Shown: in pieces, positions 1 to 12,552 of the stretch
Position numbering within the stretch: position 1 is the first letter of the stretch
How the letters are laid out: each line of letters starts with the position of its first letter
Source of the DNA: Cololabis saira
Taxonomy: Eukaryota; Chordata; Actinopteri; Beloniformes; Belonidae
Assembly (NCBI RefSeq): GCF_033807715.1
Contig: NC_084587.1
Span: 16,846,017-16,910,016 of the forward strand
DNA length: 64,000 nt
Direction of reading: 5' to 3'
Program-made: the position numbers and the translations under genes
The notes under the pieces: model-generated
Told to the model about the DNA's origin: nothing
Databases searched by the model: none
The model's input: only the letters and a program-made list of their open reading frames with translations

Positions 1-2929
1 AATTCCTTAAGAACAACAAAGAAAAATCACAAAGTACCCTATTTCCTTTAAACAAAATGATTTTTTTTCTTAAAGAGTCTTCTCATTGGTCAAATGTTTG
101 CAGGCTTTCTGTGCGGCGCCCCGATGCCTCATGAATGCTCACAATGCCTGCGGTGGGTCAGGAACAGCAACTCAAAACCAAACTACAACCCGGCTTTAAG
201 AGACTACTAACTTTGTTTTTTGAAATTACTAGTTCTGGAATCCAGATGTTCTTGTTCAAGCCAGAATTGGATCTAGAGAATGAAAGACGTGAACTAGAGG
301 AACCAGGAGAACAAAAGATGTTACACCGACGTCTCTGTTTAAAATGGCTGTAAAGCACTCCAGCTGTTGTCTGTCGGATTTTTCTTCACATGATAGTTTT
401 AAAAGATTGGACACTGATTTGTTTGGGATGGCCGTAAAAGCTTTAGCATTCCAGAAAACAATGGAAAATTGCTGTCCTCACAACGAGGGCTGTCGTTTAT
501 GGACCACCCCAATAACTCCTCAGCCCACAGCCGTAGTGAGCTGGGAAATGTTTACATTTTTGATTATTAAAAAAGCAAAACAAAGTTTAGAATAGTAGTG
601 TGGATTGTGGGTGCTTTGGATGGAGAGCAGCAACAGCAAACATGTTGAGCAGGTTGAATTTGAAAAACCTCTGGTATCTGATGTGGACCTCACATCAGTC
701 AGTGGTGGACGCTACCCACAGGGTCCCCAGCTGCTCGAGACATACAGTAGGCACCTTCGAAAGTCCAACTTAGAGATAGGAAATCATGTTTAAAGGAGTT
801 AAATTCACATTTTCCTTTCCTAATTGGGAATTTTTGTTTTATTTAAGGCTTTTGGACAAAAACGATCACAATATGTTAACGCTGCCACACAAACCTCCAA
901 CCTCCCACTGTTTAACTAAAAAAAGCAGAAGAATATTATTAAAATGTATTGACTACAGAATAAAAAAAAAAGATTTAATTTGAGAAATGTTGTTGTAAAG
1001 ATATACTCCGCAAATAAAGTAAGACTGATATTGTGCTTTTTTCTTGAATAAATGCTTTCATTTAGAAGAAAGATTCTTGGTTGTGACATTGTTCAAATTT
1101 AAACAGAACCCCCCCCTTGATGGCCCTTTTTTATGTTTAATAGACTTTGCTGGTCCAACAAACATCAGAACCCCCCGATCCATGTATAAAAAACCCTTAT
1201 GTGACCTGAACCATGCGTTATGCGATCCTTTACAGACCTACCCATAACAAAATATACATTTCTTCCAAGCCATTATGGCACAAAACAAAATAAAAAAGTT
1301 TGCAAAAAACAGAAAATTATCTCTTCTTCCTTGATGAAATGAAAACCTTCAATGTGGTGTCCTTATACTGAACACCTTAAGGCAGCACAAAGGAACCTTT
1401 GTGATCTGTAGCTCAGTCGGTCCCCATGTAGGCAAGGAGGTTAAGTCGCTTTTATGACAACGTTTATACATTTAATCTCTTGTTCCATCAGTCTCTCGTT
1501 TTCCCTTCCATTACTATTTTATGGAGTCGCTTCTCTCCTATGATCCCCTCTGTAGCTCCGTGAGCTGATTCGCTGATGACATGGTGACAAAGTGCCGTGA
1601 AGTGATACTCAGATGTCAAACAGGAATCCATGAAAACTTTGGTTGGTTTGGTTTTTGTAAACAATAGAGGCAGGAGATGGCAAGATATTGACACTTGGTT
1701 CTAAAGGTAAGCATTTATTCTGTCAAATGAAACAGAATCTGATATTTTGACATGAACTGCTTCACAGCAGACCAGCGATATCTGTCTCCCATGGGTTGGG
1801 CTGGTGAGATTATGACACAACCAGCCGGAAGTTCTCCTTCTCAAAAATTGGCACTGCCTCTTTAGTCTATGGTAGAGTCTGACCCTCAAGGACCCTCGAG
1901 GCAATCCCTACCTATTGGCTTAGTTAGCTGAAGTCCCAATGTAAAGTCTCTTACTGAAGACTGTGCAAGACTGCATTGTTTATTTATCATAGAAATGCAA
2001 CAGCATCTCATGGATCTCTTTCTTTGAGCTTCCAGTACTGTCTAACTTAATAATTCAACATTGCTACACCTTAGATAAGTCTGAAGACACAGAAAACCCT
2101 GTGATTTCCACTTTAATGTCTGTCACACGAAGCAGCACATCACATAAGACTTGCAATATACAAGCCACACATACACACAAAAAAACTCTAGAAAAGCACA
2201 CACGCCCACAAACACAGAGGGCAGAGGAGCAGACATGTAAGCCTGCTCACTGAGGAACAACCCGTCTGATTGACAGATAGGTCAGTCAGGGTGATCTAAT
2301 GTCCTCCCTCTTACCTCATTCCTCCCTCTACTGTTTTCTCACCCCTCTGAGAGCGATAGAGCGCTCCCTTAAATATAAATCAGCGGACTCACACCCCGTC
2401 AGAAGTCTAGCTCTCCCCTGTAGTCTCATCAATCACCACCGTACCCTGCCCACCACTCTGTCTTCATCTGTCTGCCTGTCTTCTGTCTCTGCATTCTTTG
2501 CCCACCCACTGTACCAAAGAGTATTTTTGACCATTTTTTTTGTATAGGAGTAAACTGCACCCACTAAAGGCATATAACTATATGGCATATGCCAACAATG
2601 GTTATGAGCCAATTCGCATGGAAGCAATAAGTATTTAGGTGTCCCTCTGACATTTATTGATGTCAACATTTTGCCAAGTCAAATGAGGATTATGATTAAG
2701 TGAAATTTAAAGAGATACATTCTGTCATTAGTTAATGAGCTGACATAACTACAGAACATACCACAACCATGTTTTCTCACTTCAGTACATACAGTATCAG
2801 GCATGGTTGGAGGGTGGAAACAGACACTCAGCTCCACCCCTCTGCAGAACGAATCTCTTATAATACACGTCCTCCAGCGTTGTGCTCTGCCACTTGTACA
2901 GAGAAAAATCAGGTGAAAATAAAGATAAA
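1..2929. other. No recognisable gene; unannotated teleost non-coding DNA
   Basis: Only short open frames without recognisable domains occur on either strand. There are A/T runs, a CA-rich patch near 2165-2215 and CT-rich sequence near 2295-2510. A GTAGCTCAGTCGGT string at 1410-1423 resembles a tRNA A box, but no B box or cloverleaf follows. I see nothing here that supports an exon or RNA gene. Confidence 0.5.
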
Positions 2930-3108
2930 GAGTTTCTTCAAACTTCAAACTTTATTTATTTATATAGCACCATTCATACATTAGGAATGCAACACATGGT
3001 GCTTTACAAGAAGAATAAAATAACAATCAAAAACAGAATTTAAAACATCCCATACGACCCCACCCCCCACACGCACACACACACTCACACACATGTGCAC
3101 ACACTCAC

Positions 3109-3111
3109 ATG

Positions 3112-3154
<43 letters not shown>
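3109..3154. repeat. (CA)n microsatellite
   Basis: About 23 CA units, preceded by a looser CA/CG-rich stretch from 3071. It lies in the 3' UTR of the antisense L2 LINE. Confidence 0.95.
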
Positions 3155-3159
<5 letters not shown>

Positions 3160-3551
3160 GTGGACTGGTGACATGGCTTAGCACTAACGATCCAGGTGAG
3201 GAAAAAACTACCTATGGGTGACCGTCCACACTGAGAGGCAACACCGACCATGACCACAAGGAGCATCGCCACAGAGACCCCCCCAACCCGGACAGACCAG
3301 GGCAGACCCCACACAGAAGGTGGAGTCCCAATCCCAGCCACCCAGGCCTGAGGGACCCCCATGGTGACACCCCCATGGGCGGAGCAGGCACACCTCCCAG
3401 TGTGGATGACCCCCCTGAGGAAACACTGGAGCTAAAAACTAAAAGATTAAAAGTAAGTAAAAAATGCTTAAAGGTGTAAAATTTTAGAGAAATCTATACA
3501 AAACTAAATAAATAAACACAATAAATGGATGAAAAGACTAGTTAAATGAGA

Positions 3552-3829
3552 TCAGATAAAAGCCAAACTAAAAAGGTGTGTCTTGAGCCTCCTTTTAAAA
3601 ATATCAACGTTCTCTGCGGCCCTGAGGTTCTCTGGCAGGCTGTTCCATAGATAAGGGCCATAATGGCTGAATGCAGCCTCACCGTGGGTTTTGGTCCCAG
3701 TTCGGGGAATGGTTAAAAGGCCGGTGCCAGAGGACCTCAGGGTCCGCGAGGGTTGATACGATAAAAGCAGGTCAGGTAAATAAGATGGCCCAAGACCGTT
3801 AAGACACTTAAAAACCAGTAAAAGAACCT
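3552..3829 (-). pseudogene. L2 LINE RT protein, C-terminal fragment (uninterrupted, no start codon)
   Basis: About 92 codons are open on the minus strand and end at TGA 3552-3554. They lack an ATG because the element is 5'-truncated. The translation contains the family's C-terminal signature: a LRSSGTGLLTIPRT segment, then GEAAFSHYGPYLWNSLPENL, then FKRRLKTHLF just before the stop. This region follows the RT domain in L2/CR1/Rex-type ORF2 proteins; the catalytic domains are absent. No frameshift or stop is present, so the copy is fairly young compared with other LINE pieces here. Confidence 0.8.
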
Positions 3830-3838
3830 TAAAATTCT

Positions 3839-6121
3839 AGACTCAGCTGGATGTGTGGTGTTGGGTTTCCAGACTTCCGCTGTCCAAAAAAAGTGATTGG
3901 GTTCAGTTATGTTGGAGTGTTTGAGGTGGTAGTCACTTCAGACACATGCATATACAATTTCAAGCAGAGAAAATGTGTTGTTTATTTTATTTTATGCCCC
4001 CTTTGAATGCAGTATCCACAGATGACAAAGCCGCTGATAAACCAGAGACTGCATTTGACGTTGAAACCTATTCTTAAAGGTTTGCCCAAAGGCTGTTAAG
4101 TGCTCCACAAAAATAGAGAAATGTGTTATTTTTCTCAAGGTGGCAAGAACAAGAACAAAGTTTGCTCTGGTCATATTTGATGAGAAACCTAAGTGCAGAA
4201 CTCCTCACGGGAGTCTCCCACTGCAGCACATGTATAGGGTTGCCAGATCATGCGAGATAAGTAAGCGACAGTCATTTGGAAGATGAATGTGGGGAAATCT
4301 AGTGGTTATATATCACAAAAGGTGTAGGGTTTAGCCTGAACCACTGGACTTTCAGACATTACAGCTAGAGTCAGGATGCATCTGGGTGACAAATCAGGGA
4401 AGGGAAGAGTATGTTTAAATCTAGCAAGAGTAAGAAAGAATTAAATGTTCCCACTTGGTATATAAAGATAATGTCAGGTATCAGTATCTCAGAGACAAAC
4501 CGAGATGTGTGGTGTGTATGATGGGTGTACAGTAGATAGCAGGAGAGCAGTGTAATGAGCTAGCTGCAGTGATACACGTTTCTCATGCCCAAACTTTGGT
4601 TATATTTCAAGGCCGGTCACGTCAGGTAAAGACTGCAGATAGAGATTATACACGAGGGGATGCGGCATGTGTATATCCAAGCCCAGAACAAGCCACAGCT
4701 CTGAAAAATAAACCCAAAACCTGCAACCAGCTACTTCTGATATATTAAAGTAAAAAAAAAAACAAGCCCAAAGTTGCTTATAATAAACATAACTGGTAAC
4801 CCTGCACTTATACCATGACAGAAACAACATAACAACAGTGTGGTGCCAATGTCAGAGATGATAGTTTATGAGTCAGGGAAGGAGAAGGAGAGTAACATGA
4901 GGAGATAGATAAGTTGTGACTATTTGTGATTACCAAGGAAACTGGGAAAAAAGAATTGCAGCACACATTTCCACAGCAAGATATACAATATTACTGTCTC
5001 TGTGCATTGACCACGCCCACTTTGCATTTTTGACCAATCACAGAACAGTTGTTGGACACCACATGACAAAAAAAACCCTCTGCCAATACTATGTGTCGAG
5101 AACAGGCTGCAAGAACTCCCAAACTAGGGCTGTGAGGAAAAATTGACTTCAATATTTCTGGCAGCCCCGAGAGCGTGAACAACCTTCTCTGTTCTTGTGG
5201 AGTATGTCCCAAACTTAACACCTGTGTAATATTGGTAAAAAGTTGGAAAAATGCTGCTCTTTTTAATATGCAGTACATCCACTTCACCTGTAGGTGGAGT
5301 TTTGAGTTCATGTCCAATTCAATGTCTCAGTCATTTCTCATGGCGCCTGTAGCAGACAGCTAGTAGGGCAGGTTTACACAGTTGAGGATTTTTTGCCTGC
5401 AAGTATTATCAATTCTGAGTTTGTTTTTTTGTGTGTGGAGTGCATTTGTTGTTTCATAATTCCTTGTTCACACTTTTGTGACGTTTTCAATTGTATATTA
5501 GCACTCTGCCAACAGGCCAAGCCTTAATAATGTCCCCTATCTTGTGGAGGATATACGAGTTGTACTTTCTGTCCTAATGCCTCATAGCAACTTGTGTAAC
5601 AGCTGAATATCCATTTTGTATGTTTTTAGAATTTCAAAGCACCTTTATTCGTGAAGCAAAAACTTCACCTGTGTTTTGTCCTTTGATTTGAAGACCTGTT
5701 CATCACGCTACATTCGGGAGGGGGGGGGGTCTTATCGTGTGGGGTACGATAAACCGCAAAGCAAACTGGCAGAGAAGAGCATCGCCCAGGACAAAACCTC
5801 TTCTGGCTTTATTTGTTCCTTCTTCAGCCAGTCACAGTCAGAAAGAGCAAAGAGACATGAGTCACAAGTGATCTCATTAGCACTAAAACACCAGTCTGAT
5901 TTTATTTCAGGCCAGACCGTGTCATGCCTTTATTCTCCCATCAAATTGTAAATTTGGATCTTGACAAAGCAACTTCAGGTGTTTGGAAGCATTTCCAGTA
6001 AAATGTGTGTAATGCTGTCAGATGCACGGTTTAAACTCTCCAAAGTTCAACAGAGTAAATGTATTGTGATTTATATTATCTCAGACCTGTGCTGTGGTTG
6101 AGAACATCCTTCTTTATTACA
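3839..6121. other. No recognisable gene
   Basis: Short frames only. A 108-codon minus-strand frame (4991-5317) has no domain I recognise and lies in sequence with no splice or codon-use support. A G-run occurs at 5719-5728. I see no tRNA, promoter or repeat with defined ends. Confidence 0.4.
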
Positions 6122-6623
6122 GTTATTAGCATGGGCGTCAGCAGCTTTGGTAGTGTGGGGGGGACACTTTTTTTGGGGGGGGGTCTGGGGGTCCTCCCCC
6201 AGAAAATTTTGAAAATAGTAGATTCAATTTCCCGCATTCTGGTACATTTTACACCCAAAATAATCTCCCTCTCTCTTTGTTTTTCCTTGGAGCTGGCATG
6301 GTCTGCAATTACTGACTACTATTATGTTTTGGTTTAATTCATAGAGGACTGACACTGACAACTTTTTTGGCACTTTTTAGGCACTTTATTAAATGAGGAT
6401 TAATGTCATGCAACAAAAAATCTCTTGAAAAAAAAAGTAATGAGGAAATACAAACTATTCAGTGACCTGCAGAACATACAACTATAACTCAATACTCAAT
6501 ACAACCTGTTAAATGTTCCATATCTTCACCCATCTCCTCTTTTATCTGTACATGCTTACAGCAGGATTTCTACAAATAGAACATAACCATCATACAAAGG
6601 CTCCAAAGGTGTGACCTCTTTTG

Positions 6624-7020
6624 TCATTTGCAGACACAAATGACTGGCAAATCTCCTCTAAGTTTGTCAAGATGCTCTTGGTGGATGTGGCAAACAGCCA
6701 CATTGTTCAAGCGCTTTTGAGTCATTGAAGAGTGCAGCCAGGTCTTGAGCCTTCTTAAGGCACTAAAACTTCTCTCTGCCTCTGCTGAGGAGCATGGCAC
6801 AACAAGAAGAAGCCTGACCAACACTTCTACTTGAGTGAACAGACCTGGAACCTCTGGCAGCATAGCTCTCAATGTATCCATCACTTCACTGACTGTGCTG
6901 CAGGGATACTGAAGTTTGAACATGGCCAGCTGTACCGGTTTAGTTCTGGGTACGAACTGACCACATCCACATCCTCCACCTTTCCAGTTATTAACACTTT
7001 ATATATCAGTGACTGGTGAC
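6624..7020 (-). pseudogene. hAT transposase C-terminal (dimerisation) fragment
   Basis: The minus-strand frame 6923-6624 encodes a recognisable hAT C-terminal dimerisation region: a stretch around MLPEVPGLFTQVEVLVRLLL, then SSAEAERSFSALRRLKTWL, then KRLNNVAVCHIHQEHLDKL. This is the conserved block at the end of many fish hAT transposases. A related piece (SSYPEL) continues upstream in another frame at about 6950-7000, so there is a frameshift. The BED zinc finger and most of the RNase H-like core are missing, so no active enzyme can be made. The gene lies inside the 8-bp-duplication-bounded element. Confidence 0.85.
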
Positions 7021-7439
7021 TGAAAAAATTGGGGAGGTTGGGAGGAAAACCAACCCACGGCGTCATGTTATTTTATATTAGTTGACTACTTATCCCTATT
7101 TTCTTATATTCAACAAAAAATAAAAGAATGGCTTACAAGATTTCTGAACAACAACATCATTTTATTCAATCCTGTTGTTTCCAGATGAACCATACAGGCC
7201 TACTACAGTATTTATCAAGGATGTGAGGTGTAACAAGAAGCAGGCCAGTGTTCAACACCAATTTTACACAACACCCTCTGATTTAAAAAGAAAAAAATAG
7301 TTTTCTAGGGACAAAATAAAATCCCAGAATGCTTTTAGTCGTCATACAGCGAGATATATATATTTTCCTTTCATAATATTCACTCAGTGAATGTACATAA
7401 TCACTTTTTTGCACGTTTTTTCCAACCTCGCCAGAATAA

Positions 7440-7588
7440 AGGCTGATTTCTGTCTGCTGCCGGCTCCGGAGCTGATTTATGGTTCTGCGTTACACCAACG
7501 CAGAGCCTACGGCGTAGGCTACGCGGCGACGCGCAACGTACGCCGTACCCTACGCCGTAGGCTCTGCGTCGATATATATAAGCTGGCT
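7440..7588. mobile_element. Palindromic Harbinger-like MITE nested in the hAT element
   Basis: Positions 7499-7568 form a near-perfect palindrome (CGCAGAGCCTACGGCGTAGG paired with its reverse complement at the other end), far more GC-rich than its surroundings. The same sequence, beginning with TTATGGTTCTGCGTTA, occurs at 32744-32861, where TTA direct repeats flank it. The outer ends are less clear here: a possible left terminus AGGCTGATTT begins at 7440 after TAA. The family call (PIF/Harbinger) is carried over from the better-preserved copy. Confidence 0.65.
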
Positions 7589-8186
7589 GTGTTTGACCAT
7601 GGAACAACGCAATTTTGCTGTTTGGCCACTCAAGGTAAAACTTGGTAACTTACTTAATTTCTTATGTCCATCTCGGCATCTCCACATCGGCTTGCCTCAG
7701 ACTGACTGAATGTTTTGAATGATGCTGCTGCTGCTGCCGTGTTAAAAAACAGAAGTAAAACGCGGAGTGGATTTCTGTAGATATGGGTAATCTCCTACTC
7801 ATAAAGTGGAACGGATTTGATTGTGAAGCAATGAAAACACGCTGGACTAGCAGATGTGGGGGGGTCCGAACGACTTTTTTTCAAGAGTGGGGGGGACGCG
7901 TCCCCCCCAAAATATATGGTGGCGACGCGCATGGTTATTAGACATTACAAAGTGGTGATATACAGTTTGACCATTCGTATTGGGTACAGCTGGTTGTTGT
8001 CGGCTTCTTTTGAATCAAGCTCTATATTTCACCTGTAAAGTGTTTACCCTGCCCTTTGTTTTGACAAGTGTATTAACACGTTGGCCAAACAAATCAGAGC
8101 TGGACCGGGGGCAGGGATAAATGACCAGGCCCTTCAAATCCAAATGATAAAGCTCATGATAACATCATTTTACAACAACATACACA

Positions 8187-8360
8187 TGTCCGTCTAGTGG
8201 TTACAGTGGTGGACTTGGGTCTGGAGGACCCAGGTTCAAGCCCCAGGGTGGCAATAGAGGTGAACAACCTGACTAGGAACAACTGCCCCTAGTCTAACTG
8301 GTAATGGGTTAAAAGCAGAGGTCTCATTTCAGCATGTTTCACAACATGTATACTGAAAAA
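8187..8360 (+). mobile_element. tRNA-derived SINE head (partial)
   Basis: The segment has a polymerase III-like internal promoter: TAGTGGTTACAGTGG (A-box region) followed about 35 bp later by GGTTCAAGCCC (B box). It shares the string TTGGGTCTGGAGGACCCAGG with the complete antisense SINE at 9216-9423. The downstream body does not carry the 3' end seen in that copy, so this is a truncated or divergent member. It is not a functional tRNA gene, because no clean cloverleaf acceptor stem is present. Confidence 0.7.
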
Positions 8361-8496
8361 TAAAAATTATTATAAAACCTTAGGCTTCATGGTCACTAAT
8401 AATAAAACAACACAAATTTAAAGCAGTTGTCATCATCCGCAGCCTGCTTGTCACCTGTAGCGGGAGGAAACCTGATGCTACTTTCATTCCCAGTGG

Positions 8497-9010
8497 GTGA
8501 GGAGGGGGTGCTGCTGGTCAAGCACCCAGGTCTGGCTCTGCCCTGTTGTGATGAGTGAGTTCACCTCCCTGCCACAACATCTCATCAACTTCATGTCCCA
8601 CATCTGTTTGGTCCCAGCTGCAGCTCCTCACTGCTCATCAGCCAGCCAGCATTTAAGCAGCACTGAGTCTACACTCATTGCCAGATTGTCTTTGAAGCAT
8701 GAACAACTTTCCAGCGCTCATTATTGGCTTGATGTCTTCGTTTTGACTCTGGTTGGCCTCTGATCCCATCTTCTTGCCCTGACCTTCTGCCCACTCCCTC
8801 TGAACTTTGTTTGCCCTGCTGATTGTCTGCCAGCTTCTGATCTGCTTCTGCATCGACCATGATTCCATCTAGCCCCTCCACGGGGTTGTCGCCTTCATCA
8901 GACTCACATGAATGGTGTGCCTTTTCCAGAGCGCTCACTAACCTGCCAGTCAGCACTGTGTTCTGTCTGCTGGGCTACTACCATTTACAACCAGCAACAG
9001 TTTACAAATA
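8497..9010 (+). mobile_element. Degraded LTR-like sequence, gypsy type
   Basis: A C/T-rich stretch that resembles the solo LTR at 50519-51091. Both share a block of the form GCCAGATTGT, then ACTTTCCAGCG about 20 bp later, preceded by a TATA-like TTAAGC (TTTAAGCAGC here, CTTAAGCACT there). In fish gypsy LTRs this region covers the core promoter and R region. The ends are not defined and no target-site duplication was found. The long minus-strand frames here have no domains. Confidence 0.4.
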
Positions 9011-9215
9011 ACTCACACATTGTGTATAGTGATTGTTAGAATTGCTACCTGTAATTAACCTGGCTCCCTGGCAGTTTTAGCAGGCCTGAATCGCTGCCAA
9101 CAAAAACGTTTGGTTCATCTCCAGGACAACGAACAAAATATGTGTCCAGTTCTTGTAACTTGGCTTTTCCTTGTTTTTCCTTCCTTCTTTAATATATGTT
9201 TGCTTTGATGCTGCT

Positions 9216-9423
9216 ACTACTACTACTGTCATTTAGAAGACGCTTTTATCCAAAGCGACTTACATCTGAGAGACCAAACAGTCAATTTCACCCGGCAAGC
9301 AATTAGGGTTAAGGGCCTTGCTCGGGGGCCCAAGGTGGTTCATCTTGGTTGCAATTCCATGGCTTGTACCTGGGTCCTCCAGACCCAAGCCCACCTCTGT
9401 AGCCACTAGATTACCGCTCTCGT
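9216..9423 (-). mobile_element. tRNA-derived SINE with V-SINE-like 3' end
   Basis: On the minus strand the order is a tRNA-related head (TCTAGTGGCTACAGAGG, then a B-box-like CAGGTACAAGCC), a body with GGGCCCCCGAGCAAGGCCC, and a 3' end reading GTAAGTCGCTTTGGATAAAA then GCGTCTTCTAAATGACA. The last block is the conserved 3' part of several teleost SINEs. The tail is a short (AGT)n run at about 9216-9228. A second 3' end with the same tail lies at 52120-52275. Confidence 0.8.
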
Positions 9424-12400
9424 GCTCCAGTGCTATTCTTAGATGAAGGGACGCTCATGTTAACTTAGTGCATGACGTGACTGACGTTGGTGACCCAAAA
9501 TACACTTGGAGACAATATCGGGGATCCACTTTTGTGTAAATTTTGTGTCATATAGTTAAATGTGAAAGTAAAGCATTTACACCTACTACATCATCACTAA
9601 AGTCAATCGGTCTTGTAAAGATTTTAGCAACCATAGCTGAATCCGACTGGGGCAACCGATATAACTCCTGAATAAAACTGCATGATAGGTGCTGTGAAAT
9701 AGAGGATGCTCATATTTGGGGTTATTTTGGGCACAAGTTATGGGAGGGTTTGCCTTCCCCAGCTCCATTCAGCAGAAGTAGAGGCTCATCTACTTGCAGC
9801 CCCATCATTTATACAGGCCCCAACCCCTAGATTGGGCTTAAAATCACACAAACTTAAACTCAGAGAAGAAATGTTGATATTTTTACTGTGGAAATTACAA
9901 ACATGTTTAACTTAGAATGAAAATATAGATTGTAACTTTCAAAAATCTATGTACAAATTCAGCAAACAAAAAAGCTATATACACTTTTTACATAAAAATA
10001 CAGGCAATGCCTCAAATGGTTTTTTGGAGTTTCCAGTTGTCAAAAGATGCCAAACAAGTAATTTTTCCCACAATTACAAGACAGAAGTTCAAATCAAAGT
10101 CCTGACACCTTCAGGGTGTGGATTTCTTCATTTTAGCCACCTGTAGGCATCTTCTCAAGACTCACATATCCATCTATCTTCCTCCCACAATATTCCTCTT
10201 TTCCTTAGCAACCAAATAGTATGTGTTTCAATATAATTTTTGAGTGGTTGATGTGGTGCATTTTTCAGAAAGTGGAAAGGAGGTGACATGTATTTTTTTT
10301 CTCTCTCTCTTTTGCTTGGAAGTGCTTTCTAAAAAATACCCCTTTTTTACATTTCTTCGTGCACCAAACAGGATGGCAATTCGCAAAACCCCCACAAAAA
10401 CATGCCATATATTAGTTATCATAACCCTGGTCTTACTTGGCCTATGAACACAATTTAAAAAAAACTGGGGTAGAGTTTGAAGTCTGCAATTTCAAAAAAA
10501 GTTGACACCATAGACTTCATCAAAAAATGGATGATGCATTAGGTCAGGTGACCCATTGGTTTCTGAAGATTGATTTTGAAGCCTGCTTTTCTTCGCACGG
10601 GGGGTAGCCATGTTGCTCAACAAACTGGTGAAGACACGCCCATCACTTCAGTCAAAGTTAGCTTTGCTCCCAGCCGGACCACACCAAAATATCTGGAGAG
10701 CGGTTGTCAGATGTTTACAGTACGCTACAGTGTCGACTGTGAATTAAAAAAACGACAACCACGACTAGCCGACGCTGGGTAAATACGAACAAATACTTCT
10801 CTAAACATGGTAGCTAAACGATTACAAATGAGGAAGTGAAAACAGTTAGCCATTAGCTAAGCCAACTATCGATCAATCATTAGAAATAAATGTATTGCTT
10901 TATCTAAACTCCCCCCATTGGGCGAGGTGTCTCGTTGCTATCGACACTGCTACAGCATTGTTAATCAGTGTGATTTGCATGTGCCACCGCGTCCTTCAAC
11001 GCCAAAGAGTTAAAATACATTTAGTTAGGCTTATTTTTATTGAACAATTGATTCATCTTAAATTACTCCTGTGGTTGAAAAACCATAACCTGTAACCATA
11101 ACCTTTTTCCTTTTTTTTCCTGAATTCCTTTTTTTTGGACTAATATTGGAGTTAATCAACCATAACTGTAAGTCATGGCAACCATACTGTAACTATAGCA
11201 ACATGTCAGACTCTGTAGCTTCGAGTTGCAAAGATATAAGATTCTAAGAAACTTGGATGTATATCTTTGTGAAGCACATCATTTGGTTTCTTATGGACAT
11301 AAAGGATCAAAAGCAAGCTATGCATAAAAAGAGGACCTTTTGAATAAATCAATAAGAACTTCAAAGGGTGAAACCATAGTCAGCATTTGCATTAAAGCTC
11401 AGAGTCAAAACATAAACCAAAATGTCTCTACTGCCTGGCGGGGGTCTGCCTGGCTGAGTCGGGTTGGGTGGGCACCCCCAACCTGCAGGGATTCTTCCAT
11501 TGTGGGGTGGAGAGGTCTCTGGGGCTGGCAGGGGCAGTTGTATAGTGCCTGGACTGGCCCGCGGGTGTTGCTGTCAGGGGTCTGGGTGCTTGTGTTGGTG
11601 TGGTGTCTTGGCTCTCAGGGTGCACTGTATATGTAAATTTAGGATTAAACTAATATTAGGTTACTTTCTCCATTACTTCATATGTATATATGTTGGGGTT
11701 TTTTCAGAAATTTGTAAGACTCTGAAAACCGGATGAATGTAAAGTGTAATTATGGACTACTGGAGAAGGGGTACAATTAACGTTTTACTTCTTCCCCTTT
11801 ACACATTACACATAAATCCCTTTAAATGGGAATTATGCGTAATGTGCATTTATCATCTTTCTGTCTATCTGTGTAAAAAATATTTCCAGTTTTCACTCCA
11901 GTGTCATGAATAGTGAACAGTAGATTACCCTTTCTTTGCCCCTTCTCCTTATCTTTCATACCTCTATTCTGCTTTTTTGTTTCTTTCTGATTCTTCCATC
12001 AAAAGGTGCTGCTTTTTCATGAACTGTACTCACACACAAGCAGACACATACACAAACACACAAACATGCACTCAAGTATTTGTGTTGCAACACACAAGGA
12101 GAGAAAACAGCAGGACAGAGGTGATCGCTGCAGGCATTTGATAGTTAGCTACACATTTCCCTGGCTGCACACCAGGAGAGTTTATTTTCTCTTTTTTATA
12201 ATTTTTTGTAGTGACAATGTCTACATCAGCTTCACATTAAATGAGCTTTTACACTAATTGGCATAAATAAGCATTTACCCTTCCATGTAATATATATAAA
12301 AGATTAGCAGTAAAAAGAAAGAAAGAAAAAACAAGGCTTTAAGGTATTGGTATGTTGGACAATTAATTAATCTCAAATATCACTGCTGTTGCTCAATAAG

Positions 12401-12425
12401 GCTGGAACAAAGACAGACCCTCTAT
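9424..12425. other. No recognisable gene; one patch resembles 41.5 kb
   Basis: No domain-bearing frame. About 70 bp at 10815-10885 resembles 41529-41600 (shared GGCTAAGC/CAATCA pattern), suggesting an old dispersed repeat. The frames at 11340-11736 are in GT-rich sequence without recognisable homology. Confidence 0.4.
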
Positions 12426-12550
<125 letters not shown>

Positions 12551-12552
12551 GT

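Larger units (their letters stand above)
2930..3838 (-). mobile_element. 5'-truncated L2-type LINE, 3' end, antisense
   Basis: Read on the minus strand, this is the end of an L2-clade non-LTR retrotransposon: the C-terminal coding end of the RT protein (stop codon at 3552-3554), then a 3' UTR of about 600 bp, then a terminus containing GGTGCTATATAAATAAATAA, which resembles the 3' end of many teleost L2 LINEs. The tail is a short TTTGAAG-type repeat at about 2934-2960. The 3' UTR contains a CA microsatellite and a C/G-rich block (3230-3420). The 5' side stops abruptly near 3838, as expected of incomplete reverse transcription. I could not define a target-site duplication. The clade call rests on protein and tail resemblance. 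Confidence 0.8.
6122..7941 (-). mobile_element. Internally deleted hAT transposon with 8-bp target-site duplication
   Basis: The octamer GTTATTAG occurs at 6122-6129 and again at 7934-7941, directly flanking a 1,804-bp element (6130-7933). The element ends are inverted repeats: CATGGGCGTCAGCAGC on the left and, read in reverse complement, CATGCGCGTCGCCACC on the right, followed on both sides by G-rich sequence containing GGGGGGGAC. An 8-bp duplication with short imperfect terminal repeats is the hAT signature, and a hAT transposase C-terminus lies inside. The element is too short for a complete hAT gene, so it is a deletion derivative; a small palindromic MITE is nested within it. Confidence 0.9.

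Noticed and set aside
1405..1450. Possible tRNA gene (GTAGCTCAGTCGGT)
   Set aside because: Only the A-box-like string is present; there is no B box, anticodon arm or acceptor stem.
4991..5317. 108-codon minus-strand frame as a gene
   Set aside because: No recognisable domain and no supporting splice or neighbouring coding signal; length is within chance for this window.
8187..8260. Functional tRNA gene
   Set aside because: A- and B-box-like motifs are present, but the same sequence recurs as the head of the SINE at 9.2-9.4 kb and the cloverleaf is not intact.
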